Assembly (NCBI RefSeq): GCF_031143425.1
Contig: NC_090440.1
Coordinates: 341,685,844-341,749,843, forward strand
DNA: 64,000 bases
Source of the DNA: Pleurodeles waltl
Lineage: Eukaryota > Chordata > Amphibia > Caudata > Salamandridae
Reading direction: 5' to 3'
How positions within the stretch are numbered: position 1 is the stretch's first letter; each line of letters opens with the position of its first letter. The notes beneath the pieces were generated by a model. That model did not search any database. It saw nothing but the letters and a program-made list of their open reading frames with translations, and had not been told where the DNA came from. This document shows positions 54,570-64,000 of the stretch, one piece after another. The position numbers were made by a program, and so were the translations under genes.

Positions 54570-57500
54570 TGCGTGACTGCGCGCAGCGGGTGCGCCTCTG
54601 GCGCGCCGGAGGCGTACCAGAGGCAAGCCCGTCTGCGCCCGTCCGCGCCTGGCCCGCGGCCAGCGCCATGACCCCTGGTCCCCAGCGCTCCCAAGCCCCG
54701 ATGATCCGCTATGACCCCACCACCCTCCATGCCCTCAACCCAGGACGCTCCAACACCTGCTTCCAAGCTCACCCCAAACGCACCCATGGACCCTTCGCCT
54801 GCAACTCCTGCAAACGCATCTTCCACCACGCAACAACTACGACCACAAGCCCACGCGCCATCAACCACCTCAAGTGCATCCTAGTCAACGCTCGCTCCGT
54901 TCACAAACACGCCGTTGAACTCTGGGACCTCCTAGACTCCACAGCACCGGACGTCGCCTTCATCACGGAGACCTGGATGAACGCCTCCTCTGCTCCAGAC
55001 ATCGCCACCCGCCATCCCCGAAGGCTACAAGATCTCCAGGAAAGACCGCACCAACCAAGTAGGAGGAGGCATCGCCATCGTCTTCAAAGACTCCATCAGC
55101 ATCACCACCTCCATTGAAGACTCCCCTCTTGCCGCTGAACACCTGCATTTTCAGATTTGCACCGACCCGAGGACCACCCTCAGAGGATTCCTCGTCTACC
55201 GTCCTCCCGGACCTCGCGCCCCTTTCAGCGACACCATCGCCGACTTCATCTCCCCGCACGCCCTCGCCTCACCGGACTACACCCTCCTATGCGACCTCAA
55301 CTTCCATCTGGAACAAAACAACGACCCCAACACCACCACCCTGCTCGACAACCTCGGCCTCAAACAACTGGTGAACACTGCCACCCACATCGCCGGACAC
55401 ACACTCGACCCTATCTTCTCCGCCAGCAAATAAGTCTTCTTCAGCCACGCCTCCGCCCTTCATTGGACCGACCACAGCTGCGTCCACTTCACATTCCGAC
55501 GCGAGACCCGCCACCTCCGCACTCAACCCATCCCTCGCCGACAGTGGAACAAGATCCCTGAAGAGCAACTCTTCGCCGCACTCGCCGCCAACCAACCCAC
55601 CCTCACCACCGACCCCAACGTCGCAGCCCTCAACCTCACAAACTGGATCTCCAACTGCGCAGACAACCTTGCTCCCCTCAAACGCTCGCAGCGACAGAAC
55701 AACACCAAGAAACCCCTCTGGTTCTCTGACACCCTCAAAGAATCAAAGAAAACTTGTTGCGCACTTGAGAAAGCCTGGCGCAAGGACCGCACCACTGACA
55801 ACATGGCCGCCCTCAAGAACGCTACCCGCAAACACCACCACCTGATCCGCACTGGCAAAAGGAATTTTTTCACCGACAGGCTGGACAAAAACAGCCACAA
55901 CAGCAGAGAACTCTTCAGCATCGTCAAGGAGTTCTCCAACCCCAGCGCCAACGCCAACGCCGTCACGCCCTCACAGGATCTATGCGAATCCCTCGCCACT
56001 TTCTTCCATCGCAAGATCAGCGACCTCCACGACAGCTTCGGACACCAGACCCAACCTAACACCACCGAACCCACATCCCCGACCATCACCCTCAACAACT
56101 GGACCCACATCAGCACGGAAGAAACCAAATCCATCATGAACTCTATCCACTCCGGCGCCCCTTCGGACCCCTGCCCGCACTTCATCTTCAAGCCGACAAC
56201 ATCATCGCCCCACACCTCCAGACCGTCATCAACTCTTCTTTTTCTTCTGCTACCTTCCCGGAATGCTGGAAACACGCCGAAGTCAACGCCCTACTAAAGA
56301 AACCTACGGCTGACCCGAGCGACCTGAAAAACTTCCGCCCCATCTCCCTTCTGCCTTTCCCAGCCAAAGTAATAGAGAAGACCGTCAACAAACAGCTGAC
56401 CACCTTCCTGGAAGACAACAACCTGCTCGACCCCTCACAGACCGGATTCCGAACCAACCACAGCACTGAAACTGCCCTCATCTCAGTCACAGACGACATC
56501 AGAACCCTGATGGACAACGGTGAAACAGTCGCCCTCATTCTTCTCGACCTCTCTGCTGCCTTTGACACCGTCTGTCACCGCACCCTAATCACCCGCCTCC
56601 GCTCCACCGGGATCCAAGACCAGGCCCTGGACTGGATCGCCTCCTTCCTCGTAAACCGCTCCCAAAGAGTCTACCTCCCTCCGTTTCGCTCAGAACCCAC
56701 TGAGATCATCTGCGGCGTACCTCAAGGCTCATCACTCAGCCCGACACTCTTCAATGTCTACATGAGCCCCCTCGCTAACATCGTACGCAAGCACGACATC
56801 ATCATCACCTCCTACGCCGACGACACCCAACTTATACTCTCCCTCACCAAGGACCCCGCCAGCGGCAAGACCAACCTACAAGAGGGTATGAAGGACGTCG
56901 CAGATTGGATGAGGCTCAGCCGCCTAAAGCTGAACTCTGAAAAAACTGAAGTCCTCATCCTCGGCAACACCCCGTCCGCCTGGGACGACTCCTGGTGGCC
57001 CACGGCCCTCGGCACCGCACCGACCCCCGCAGACCACGCCCGCAACCTCGGCTTCATCTTGGACCCCCTTCTCACCATGACCAAGCAAGTCAACGCCGTG
57101 TCCTCCGCCTGCTTCCTCACCCTACGCATGCTCCGCAAGATCTTCCGCTGGATCCCCGCCGACACCAGAAAAACCGTGACCCACGCCCTCGTCACGAGCC
57201 ACCTGGACTACGGCAACACCCTCTACGCTGGGACCACCGCCAAACTCCAAAATCGCCTGCAACGCATTCAAAACGCCTCAGCCCGCCTCATCCTCGACGT
57301 ACCCCGCAACAGCCACATCTCCGCACACCTGAGACACCTGCATTGGCTCCCAGTCAGCAAAAGGATCACCTTCCGACTTCTCACCCACGCACACAAAGCC
57401 CTCCACGACAAGGGACCGGAATACCTCAACAGACGGCTCAACTTCTACGTCCCCACCCGCCCCCTCCGCTCCTCTGGCCTCGCACTTGCCGCTGTCCCTC

Positions 57501-57646
57501 GCATCCGACGCTCCACAGCGGGTGGGAGATCTTTCTCCTTCCTGGCGGCCAAGACCTGGAACTCCCTCCCCACCAGCCTCAGGACCACCCAGGACCACTC
57601 CGCTTTCCGGAGACTCCTAAAGACCTGGCTGTTCGAGCAGCGATAA
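54551..57646 (+). pseudogene. L2 LINE endonuclease-reverse transcriptase
   Basis: Frame from ATG 54551 (or 54669). A basic N-terminus with CNSCKRIF is followed by the apurinic-type endonuclease: ILVNARSVHKHAVELWDLL (catalytic Asn) and DVAFITETWM (catalytic Glu). After a frameshift near 55005: GGGIAIVFKDS, FLVYRPPG, LLCDLNFHLE and HTLDPIFSASK, a stop (TAA 55431), then HWTDHSCVHFTF. After the linker (KPLWFSDTLKESKK; SQDLCESLATFFHRKI) a second frameshift near 56190 leads into RT: FRPISLLPFPAKVIEK, TGFRTNHSTETAL, LILLDLSAAFDTVCH (motif A), GVPQGSSLSPTLFNVYM, YADDTQLIL (catalytic), LKLNSEKTEVLIL, LHWLPVSKRITFRLL; stop at 57646. The RT frame from 56510 is open for 378 codons. Function: target-primed reverse transcription. 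Confidence 0.9.
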
Positions 57647-57727
57647 CCACCCCCTTTGTCCCTAGCGCCTTGAGACCCGCACGGGTGAGTAGCGCGCTTT
57701 ATAAATGCTAATGATTTGATTTGATTT

Positions 57728-59064
57728 AGATAACTAGATAGTGTACTGCATTTGTTGTTCTCTGGATGCAGCACAGATGGGAGGAGAGCAGCCATAAGGA
57801 ATGTACTGCATACCCAGCATCCTCCCCTACATCATTAACCTTAGATTTCAGAGTGCAGAAAAGTTTTGAGAGCAGTATGTGATACCCAGGGCCACTGTAG
57901 TCTACAAAAAAAAATTATTTCGATATGGCTTGACAATGCAACTGTTGCCTGAACTTATACGTATGTGATCCACAAAAAAGAACTGACAGAGTAATACTGA
58001 GAGATAGGCTTAGCCTTCATCAATGCATTGTTTCGCCTAAGTACAGGGTTTGATTAAGGCAAATTTGAGTGTTTTCACCAAAATTACTACTTGTATGGCA
58101 CTTTTTTGATTTGTGGAAAAGCTTTTGCTCAATGCAGCAGAACTGAGTTGGTTATGATGGCAATACAAATATCACGGCTCCAGGCCTGATCTGTTTACTA
58201 ATGACATTATGAGAAAAGAACTAGGCCTGACATGTGTATTGTTAAAATCAAATGTTAAAATCAATAGACATTTAAGTGTAGTGTGTTAATAATCAATATG
58301 AAAGCTTAACAATGTTTTCACATATAATCTTACAGATTACCGTCATAGGTAAGGGTTTTGGCATCTACCTTCAACTCAGACAAGCCCTTGGGATTTTCAT
58401 TGTGATGATTCTTGATAGGCTCTGTTGAGTAGGGCTATATATTGTTTTGCAAGCTATATTATTCTACATACTTGTAATTTTATGACTGCATGCATAATGG
58501 TTGACAGTTTATGAGTGCTTGAAGAGGCCAGTGTGAAGCTGATAGTAAATGGGAAAGGCTTTATTAGATCATTGGGAAAAGCCATGCCAAAGAGGTTTGA
58601 TCTGTTTATAATGAAATGTTATAACAAAGCAAGTAGTCCTGAACCTGTTGTGATTGTTATATACAACATAAATGACCAGAAAAAGATGACTTTTAAGGGT
58701 GGATTGTTACTGCACTATAGGATGGTATCTTGTTACATGGAATGTCACAGATTACCATAGCAGGAAAGGGATTTGGTGGGGATAGAAGATATGCTCTACA
58801 ACAAACAATGTTAAGCTTTCTTTGAAGAAATAGTTGCGTTCCCACTTGTAATTATGTATACATTTGCATGCTTAAGGCTGTATGCTTTGTGGATGCGTTG
58901 TAGAAAGCTTACACTCAGTACAGTAGGCTTGAGTCGATTTTGGTGATGTGCCAATAATAAAGGCTATGAGCCAGATTGCTTATTATGTTATGATGAAGGC
59001 AGTAGGACAGGCATATTGATTGTGAAAATTAATATGTCAAGTCAATTTCTTAATGCATAGTTAG
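57728..59064. other. No feature recognised
   Basis: AT-rich sequence. A weak internal repetition (GATTACC.TAGCAGGAAAGGG-like and GAGCCAGATTGCTTA blocks) but no assignable gene. Ends at the piggyBac TTAA. Confidence 0.4.
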
Positions 59065-59150
59065 TTAACCCGTACGGTGCCTTGGACGAGGTGATCTCGT
59101 CTGAGGCACTGGTTCCTCGGTGCCTTGGACGAGATCACCTCGTCCTGCAC
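59065..59150 (+). repeat. piggyBac left terminal and subterminal repeats
   Basis: CCCGTACGGTGCCTTGGACG is followed within 50 bp by an inverted arrangement: GACGAGGTGATCTCGTC, then GGTGCCTTGGACGAGATCAC. The block GTGCCTTGGACGAG occurs twice in direct orientation (59076 and 59119), with GATCACCTCGTC as inverse. These are likely transposase-binding sites. Confidence 0.7.
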
Positions 59151-59509
59151 CCCGGCCCACGGGGAGCGCTAGCACTCCCCCATGGGCCCTCCACCCACAC
59201 CCCCCGATCGTGGATGGAAGGAGAATCCCTTCCCCTTCCACCCCGGATCCTCCTTGGCAATCTGATGATGTCAGAGTGCTCACAGCGCACCAACGTCATC
59301 AAGTATTGCCGAGGGACACGCTGGAAGCCATTTGCTTCCAACGCGTCGGCGAGAGAAGACTCAACAGGTGAGTCCTTCTCTTTTTGGAGGCTTGGGGGGG
59401 GGAAACAGACACAGGGGGAAAGGAAAGGGTTTTTCCTTTCCCCCTGTGCCTGTTTTCAGCGGATTCCTGCTCCACGATCGCGGCCGGGCCCGCTATCGTG
59501 GAGCAGGAA

Positions 59510-60660
59510 TCCCCACTAGGCACCAGGGATTTCTTTTTTCTGGTTAGTTTTGGGAGCGACCCCTTGGGCAAGGGTCACTCCCATTGGGGGCTATTTCATT
59601 CTTATTTCAGTCACCCCCTGGGGGCAGATCGGCCGATTTTTCGGCCGATCTGCCCCCAGGGTGGGCCGAAATCCTCTAGACACCAGGGAAATTATTTTGG
59701 GCATGTTTTTTGGGAGCGACCCCTTGGGCAAGGATCGCTCCCATTGGGGGCTATTTTTTTTAATCTAATTCGGCCCCCGGGGGGGGGCAAAAACCACTAG
59801 ACACCAGGGAAATTCTGTTGGGCATGTTTTTTGGGAGCGACCTCTTGGGCAAGGGTAGCTGCCCCAAGGGCAATAATTTTTGTTATGTGTTTCGGCCCCC
59901 CCTGGGGCTAGATCGGCCATGTTTTTGGCCGATCTGGCCCCCGGGGAGGGTCGAAACCCACTAGGCACCAGGGATTGTGTGGTGTGTGTGTTTTGTGTGT
60001 TTGGGGGCACCCCTTGGGCAAGGGTCACCCCACCAAAGGGGGGAAATTTCGTATTGGCCATCTCTGCCCCCCTATGTGTGAAGGCCCATCTGCCCCCAAG
60101 GAGAGCAGAAACCACCAATACGGCAGGGATTTTTTTTTTCCCCCTTTTTTTTGTTTATTGCTTGGGGTGTCCCCTTTTGCCCCCTTTCGCAAGGGTCACC
60201 CCCTAAAGGGGGCACAGAGCTGTTGGCCATTTCTGCCCCCCTTAGGAGCAGATCGGCCAATTTGTTTTACGCCTATATGCCCCCAAGGGGGGCAAAATCC
60301 ACTTAGGCACCAGGGATCCTGTGTGTGTGTGTGTTTTGTGGGGGGCCGGCACCTTTGGCAAGGGTCGCCCCCCAAAGGGGGCACATTAGTGATGGCCATT
60401 TCTGCCCACCTTGGAGGCAGATCAGCCTATTTTTTTTTTAGGCCCATCTGCCCCGAAGATGTTGGGGATTTCTTTTTTTGGTTCCCTTTTGTTTTTTTTT
60501 GTGCTGGAGCACCCCCATCCGCCCCCTTTGGCAAGGGCCACCCCCTCAATCAGGGTAGAGAGCTGTTGCCCATTTCTGCCCAACTTGGGGGCAGATCAGC
60601 TATTTTCTTTTAGGCCCATCTGCCTCCTAGTGGGGCAGAAGCCACTTAAGCACCAGGGAC
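59510..60660. repeat. Minisatellite inside the piggyBac element, about 8 units
   Basis: Units of about 120-190 bp, each with CACTAGGCACCAGGGA (near 59514, 59673, 59795, 59958, 60298, 60640; degenerate near 60108 and 60470), then GGGAGCGACCCCTTGGGCAAGGGTC and a G/C-run segment (TCTGCCCCC...GGGGGCAGA) able to form hairpins. Frames across it are composition artefacts. Confidence 0.85.
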
Positions 60661-60779
60661 AATTTCTAAGTTCTTGGTGGTGGGGTGTTTGTCAGCTGGC
60701 AAAGTATTTGTATTTGTGATTATAACAGTTTATTCCTTCTTTTTGTTCTAGTTCAAAGCTTTTGCTTACTTTGCTGTGG

Positions 60780-61180
60780 ATCCTTGCAGTTTTGACAGTA
60801 GTTGTCCTGCGGTTTGCATAGTTGCATGTTTTAGGTAAGTGAAGGCACTTTACTCCAAAGGAGTATTGTTGACATGCATGAATGACATGTTTGTAGGTGG
60901 TGTACTAAATGGAGTATTGTGTGTGAAATTGTCCTTAGATTTGAGCACAGTGATATTTGTGTTGTCAAATGTCTAATTTGCTTTTTTCTTTTTTCTTTTT
61001 AGTGGGATATCATTGGTGATTGCTGTGTCTGTGCAGAGTAGTTGCTGGTGAGTAGCTTTTTCAGGCAAGTGAGTGGTATAGTTTTTTAGTACATAACTCT
61101 TTGTGATGAAGCTACACTTTGTTTATTACTTATTTTAGTGCTAGTTGTTGTTGGCAATCCATTTGTTGTTAGTGAGGATC
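60780..61180 (+). other. Putative spliced 5' untranslated region of the piggyBac transposase
   Basis: Two candidate introns with consensus borders: TTTTAG|GTAAGTG (about 60834) to TTTCTTTTTAG|TGGG (about 61002), and TGCTG|GTGAGTAG (about 61049) to CTTATTTTAG|TGC (about 61138). The transposase ATG follows at 61181. Inferred from splice-site consensus only. Confidence 0.4.
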
Positions 61181-63583
61181 ATGGCTAGCCACAGAGTGAC
61201 CGCTCAGCAGGCTGTTGGCATGCTCTTTGAGTCATCTTCAGACCATGATTACGAGACTAACTCTGCATCTGAGGCAGAGGAGGAAGTGAGAGATTCTGGT
61301 AGTGAGTTTTCTGTCCGAGAATATTCTTCTGATGAGGAAGCCACTCTCAGTGCAGATGAAGGGCCTGTTTTAGAGGAGGACATTGATATACCAAGAGTGC
61401 AGCAGCCTGGGGCTGAAGGGTTTCCCATTAGAAGACCTGTCACCTGGATTGCCCCAAATATGAAGCAGCCACAGTTACCTGCATTTACTGGTCTCCCAGG
61501 GTGTAGAGTCAATACGGAAAACTTTTTGCCTGTCCATTTCTTTCACTTGTTTACGGACGATGTATTTTTGGAAGAGATTGTGGAGCAGACTAACTTGTAT
61601 GCGGAAGAATATTTGAGGGACAAAGGCCTCAGTCTAGAGCTACTCAGTGGGTTACCACATGTCTGGAAGAGATTAAGGCCCTCATTACAACTTTGGCGGG
61701 CGGCGGAGGCCGCCCACCAAAGTTGCGCGTCGTGAATACCGCACCGCGGTCGGAAGACCGCGGCGGGTATTCAGAGTTTTCCCCTGGGCTAGCGGGCGGC
61801 CGCCGAAAGGCCGCCCGCCAGCCCAGGGGGAAAACGACCTTCCCACCATGAAGCCGGCTCGTAATCGAGCCGGCGGAGTGGGAAGGTGCGACGGGTGCTA
61901 CTGCACCCGTCGCGTATTTCACTGTCTGCTATGCAGACAGTGAAATACATTTTGGGGCCCTCTTACGGGGGCCCCTGAAGTGCCCATGCCGTTGGCATGG
62001 GCACTGCAGGGGCCCCCAGGGGCCCCGCGACTCCCCCTCCCGCCATCCGGTTCCCGGCGGGAGAACCCCCAGGAACTGGATGGCGGGAGGGGGAGTCGGA
62101 ATCCCCAAGCCGGCGCAGCAAGCTGCGCCGGCTTGGAGGATTCCTTGGGGGCAGCGGGAAACAGGCGGGAGACCACCGGTTTCCCTTCTCTGACCGCGGC
62201 TAAGCCGCCGCGGTCAGAATGCCCCGCGGGGCACCGCAGGCCTGTCGGCAGTGCTCCCGCGGGCCGCGGCCCTGGCGGTTCTATACCGCCAGGGTCGTAA
62301 TGAGGGCCAAAATGTTTTTAGGTGTGACTTTTTTGATGGGGTTGATCAGGAAGCAGTCACTGGCTTCTTATTGGTCTACTAGTTCCTTGATGGCAATGGC
62401 TATATTTCCTCCAACTATGACACATAATTGCTATTTGCTTCTTCGTCATATGCTGCATTTTGTAGACAATGCTTTAGCCTTCCCACGAGATCACCCTGAT
62501 TGTGACCGTCTTTTTAAGATTAGGCCTGTCCTTGATCATTTTGTAGATCGGTTTTCAGAGGTCTATGCTCCAGGCAAAGAGATAAGTGTGGACGAGTCTT
62601 TGGTCCTTTTCAAGGGGCGTTTAGTTTTTAAGCAGTACATTCCTGGTAAGAGGGCACGGTATGGGATTAAATTGTATATGCTGTCAGAAAGCAGTACAGG
62701 ATATGTGTATAATTTCTGGCTCTACACTGGTAGGGATTCCAGTATTGACCCTCCTGGTTGTCCGGCCACTTTTGGAGTTAGCGAAAAAATTGTGTGGGAA
62801 CTTGGTAGACGACTGTTCAACAAAGGTCACCATTTGTACGTTGATAATTTCTACATTGGAGTGTAGTTGTTCAAGGAGTTGTTTAGAGTGGACAATGTTG
62901 CTTGTGGCACAATCCATTCTAACAGGAAAGGCTATCCAAGGGAGCTTGCCTGTAAAAAACTTCAGAGGGGACAGTGCAGTGCCTTGTGGAATAATGAGCT
63001 GCTAGCTCTGAAATTTTCAGACAGGAGAGATGTGTACATGCTATCTACTGTCCATGATGAGAGTACTTCCCCTGTGACTGTTTGGGGTCAGGATGCGGAA
63101 GTGCGCAAACCTGCGTGCAGTTTGGACTACGATAGGCACATGGGTGGTGTTGATACAGTAGATCAGAGGTTGGAACCTTACACTGCTCTTCGTAAGTCTT
63201 ACGTGTGGTATAAAAATTTGGCCCTACATTTATTTCATTTGGCAACTTTTAATGCTTTTATTGTGTTCAAGGATTGTTTACCTGAGTCAAGGGTGACATT
63301 TGTTAAATTGCAGGAGTCAGTGATAGAGAGCCTTATTGTGGCGGAACGGGCAAAAGTTCCGAGAGTAGAAGTGGTGGAGGAAGTGGCTAGATTGAAAGAT
63401 TGTCACTTTCCAGATCACATTCCTCCCACTCCCAAAAAAGACTTGCCCACAAAGAAATGTAGAGCATGTGCCCGGAGGGAGAGCTGCATGTACTACCCTG
63501 ATTGCCCTTCAAAGCCTGGGCTGTGTGTCCCCGGCTGTTTTAGAAGTTACCACACCAGGAAAATGCTTTGGGAAATACCGTAA
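61181..63583 (+). pseudogene. piggyBac (PGBD4-like) transposase, interrupted by a MITE
   Basis: Starts at ATG 61181 (MASHRVTAQQAVGMLF) with an acidic Ser/Glu-rich N-terminus, then FLPVHFFHLFTDDVFLEEIV. A frameshift lies near 61630. The MITE at 61677-62308 splits the domain just before FLGVTFLMGLIRK. The catalytic DDD residues are in ISVDESLVLFKGR (about 62580-62620), HHLYVDNFYIGV (about 62850) and YDRHMGGVDTVDQ (about 63150). One stop (TAG 62864-62866) follows FYIGV. The C-terminus has the cysteine-rich zinc-binding domain (CRACARRESCMYYPDC, LCVPGCFRSYH). Without the MITE the length is about 590 residues, normal for the family. Cut-and-paste transposition at TTAA. Three lesions, otherwise well preserved. 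Confidence 0.9.
61677..62308. mobile_element. GC-rich foldback MITE, family III, in the piggyBac transposase
   Basis: 632 bp; ends GGCCCTCATTACAACTTTGG and complement CCAGGGTCGTAATGAGGGCC; centre with the palindrome CTGTCTGCTATGCAGACAG (about 61923-61941) and further nested inverted repeats (GGGGCCCC..., CCGGCGCAGC/GCTGCGCCGG). Removing it leaves the transposase segments adjacent (GAGATTAA | AAAATG, overlap of two A), so it entered at an AT-rich site. No coding capacity. Confidence 0.9.
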
Positions 63584-63736
63584 GTGTAAACTGCCTATTT
63601 TATATCTTCATATGTTCAGTTTCACGGTTAGCATTACTGTCATGTATTTAGTTAGAGCTTTTGTGTTTGTAGTTTTGTACTTATTTTATAATTAGTTAGT
63701 GGTTTCTTTGTTGTTTATAAACAAAAAGAAAGTGAT

Positions 63737-64000
63737 GGCGGTGTGCGTGGGGTGGCGTTTGGCTGGCGGTGGGATGGCGCTTGGCTGGCGGTGTGCTTCG
63801 GGTGGCGCTTGGCTGGCAGTTTGCGTGAGGTGGCGTTTCGCTGGCGGTGGGATGGCGCTTGGCTGGCGGTGTGCTTCGGGTGGCACTTGGCTGGCAGTGT
63901 GCGTGAGGTGGCGCTTGGCTGTCGGTATGGGTGGTGTGGTGCTTGGCGGGCGGTGTGCTTGGGGTGGTGCTTGGCTGGCGGCATGGGTGGTGTGGTGCTT
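63737..64000. repeat. 28-30-bp minisatellite at the window end
   Basis: At least nine degenerate units like GGTGGCGCTTGGCTGGCGGT plus GTGCTTCG or GCGTGAG, starting 120 bp after the transposase stop. Continues beyond the window. Probably within the piggyBac 3' region; the GGCGGT motif also recalls the GC-rich MITEs. Confidence 0.85.

Larger units (their letters stand above)
52070..57727 (+). mobile_element. L2-clade LINE with duplicated 5' region
   Basis: From the first 5' monomer (52070) through an endonuclease-RT reading frame to the 3' tail ATGATTTGATTTGATTTAG at 57727, preceded by GCGCTTTATAAATGC, a typical L2-like 3' end. It is nearly full length. Two frameshifts and one internal stop make it inactive, but the protein is otherwise well preserved, so this is the youngest LINE in the window. 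Confidence 0.85.
59065..64000 (+). mobile_element. piggyBac element, left part (runs off the window)
   Basis: TTAA target at 59065-59068 followed by a terminal repeat starting CCCGTACGGTGCC, as expected of piggyBac (TTAA plus CCC). Then subterminal inverted repeats, a minisatellite, a probable 5' untranslated region with introns and the transposase. The right end and second TTAA lie beyond 64000. Confidence 0.8.

Noticed and set aside
59079..60719. Overlapping frames of 100-212 codons
   Set aside because: They lie in the piggyBac minisatellite; several frames are open at once and peptides only repeat the G/C-run unit.

Overview
This window looks like intergenic or intronic DNA from a very large vertebrate genome, most probably a salamander (newt-like urodele). 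I find no host gene, rRNA or functional tRNA. Nearly everything recognisable is a transposable element, many are nested, and the mixture is typical of giant amphibian genomes: Ty3/gypsy (Gmr1-like and chromovirus-like), an ERV-L-like endogenous retrovirus, Penelope-like, L2-clade LINEs, two large Harbinger elements with swarms of Harbinger-like foldback MITEs, and a piggyBac. A tandem satellite carrying hammerhead-ribozyme cores, as in newt satellite 2, supports the salamander assignment. The species is an inference.

Layout. 1-3658: Gmr1-like retrotransposon on the minus strand (protease/gag with a SCAN-like capsid, then its 5' LTR). 3659-4851: fragment of another LTR. 4852-5676: Penelope-like fragment. 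5677-24640: an old LTR ('copy A') split by an ERV-L-like provirus (6086-10932, TSD AGCCC) and a 12-kb Harbinger (10992-22959, TSD TAG). That Harbinger contains a dead transposase, an open two-exon Myb-like gene and a nested chromovirus-type gypsy element. 24668-25920: AT-rich foldback split by a MITE. 26650-29440: decayed L2 LINE (minus). 32597-43175: a second L2-like LINE (minus) split by an 8.1-kb Harbinger (33477-41595, TSD ATT) with one transposase and two different Myb/SANT-like genes. 45067-47435: hammerhead satellite array, 7.5 units of about 310 bp, flanked by an 11-bp direct repeat. 48220-51052: LTR 'copy B', the paralogue of copy A, which preserves the empty site of the ERV-L insertion. 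52070-57727: L2 LINE with two tandem 1.25-kb 5' monomers and a nearly complete EN-RT reading frame. 59065-64000: left part of a piggyBac element with TTAA, TIR, minisatellite and a transposase interrupted by a Harbinger-like MITE.

How the parts work together. The two Harbingers encode the usual pair of a DDE transposase and a Myb/SANT-like DNA-binding partner. The GC-rich and AT-rich foldback MITEs share their kinds of ends and 3-bp target duplications, so they are probably non-autonomous passengers. The most unusual object is the hammerhead array: its flanking direct repeat suggests that the whole multimer was inserted as a unit, as expected for RNA-mediated (retrozyme-like) mobilisation.
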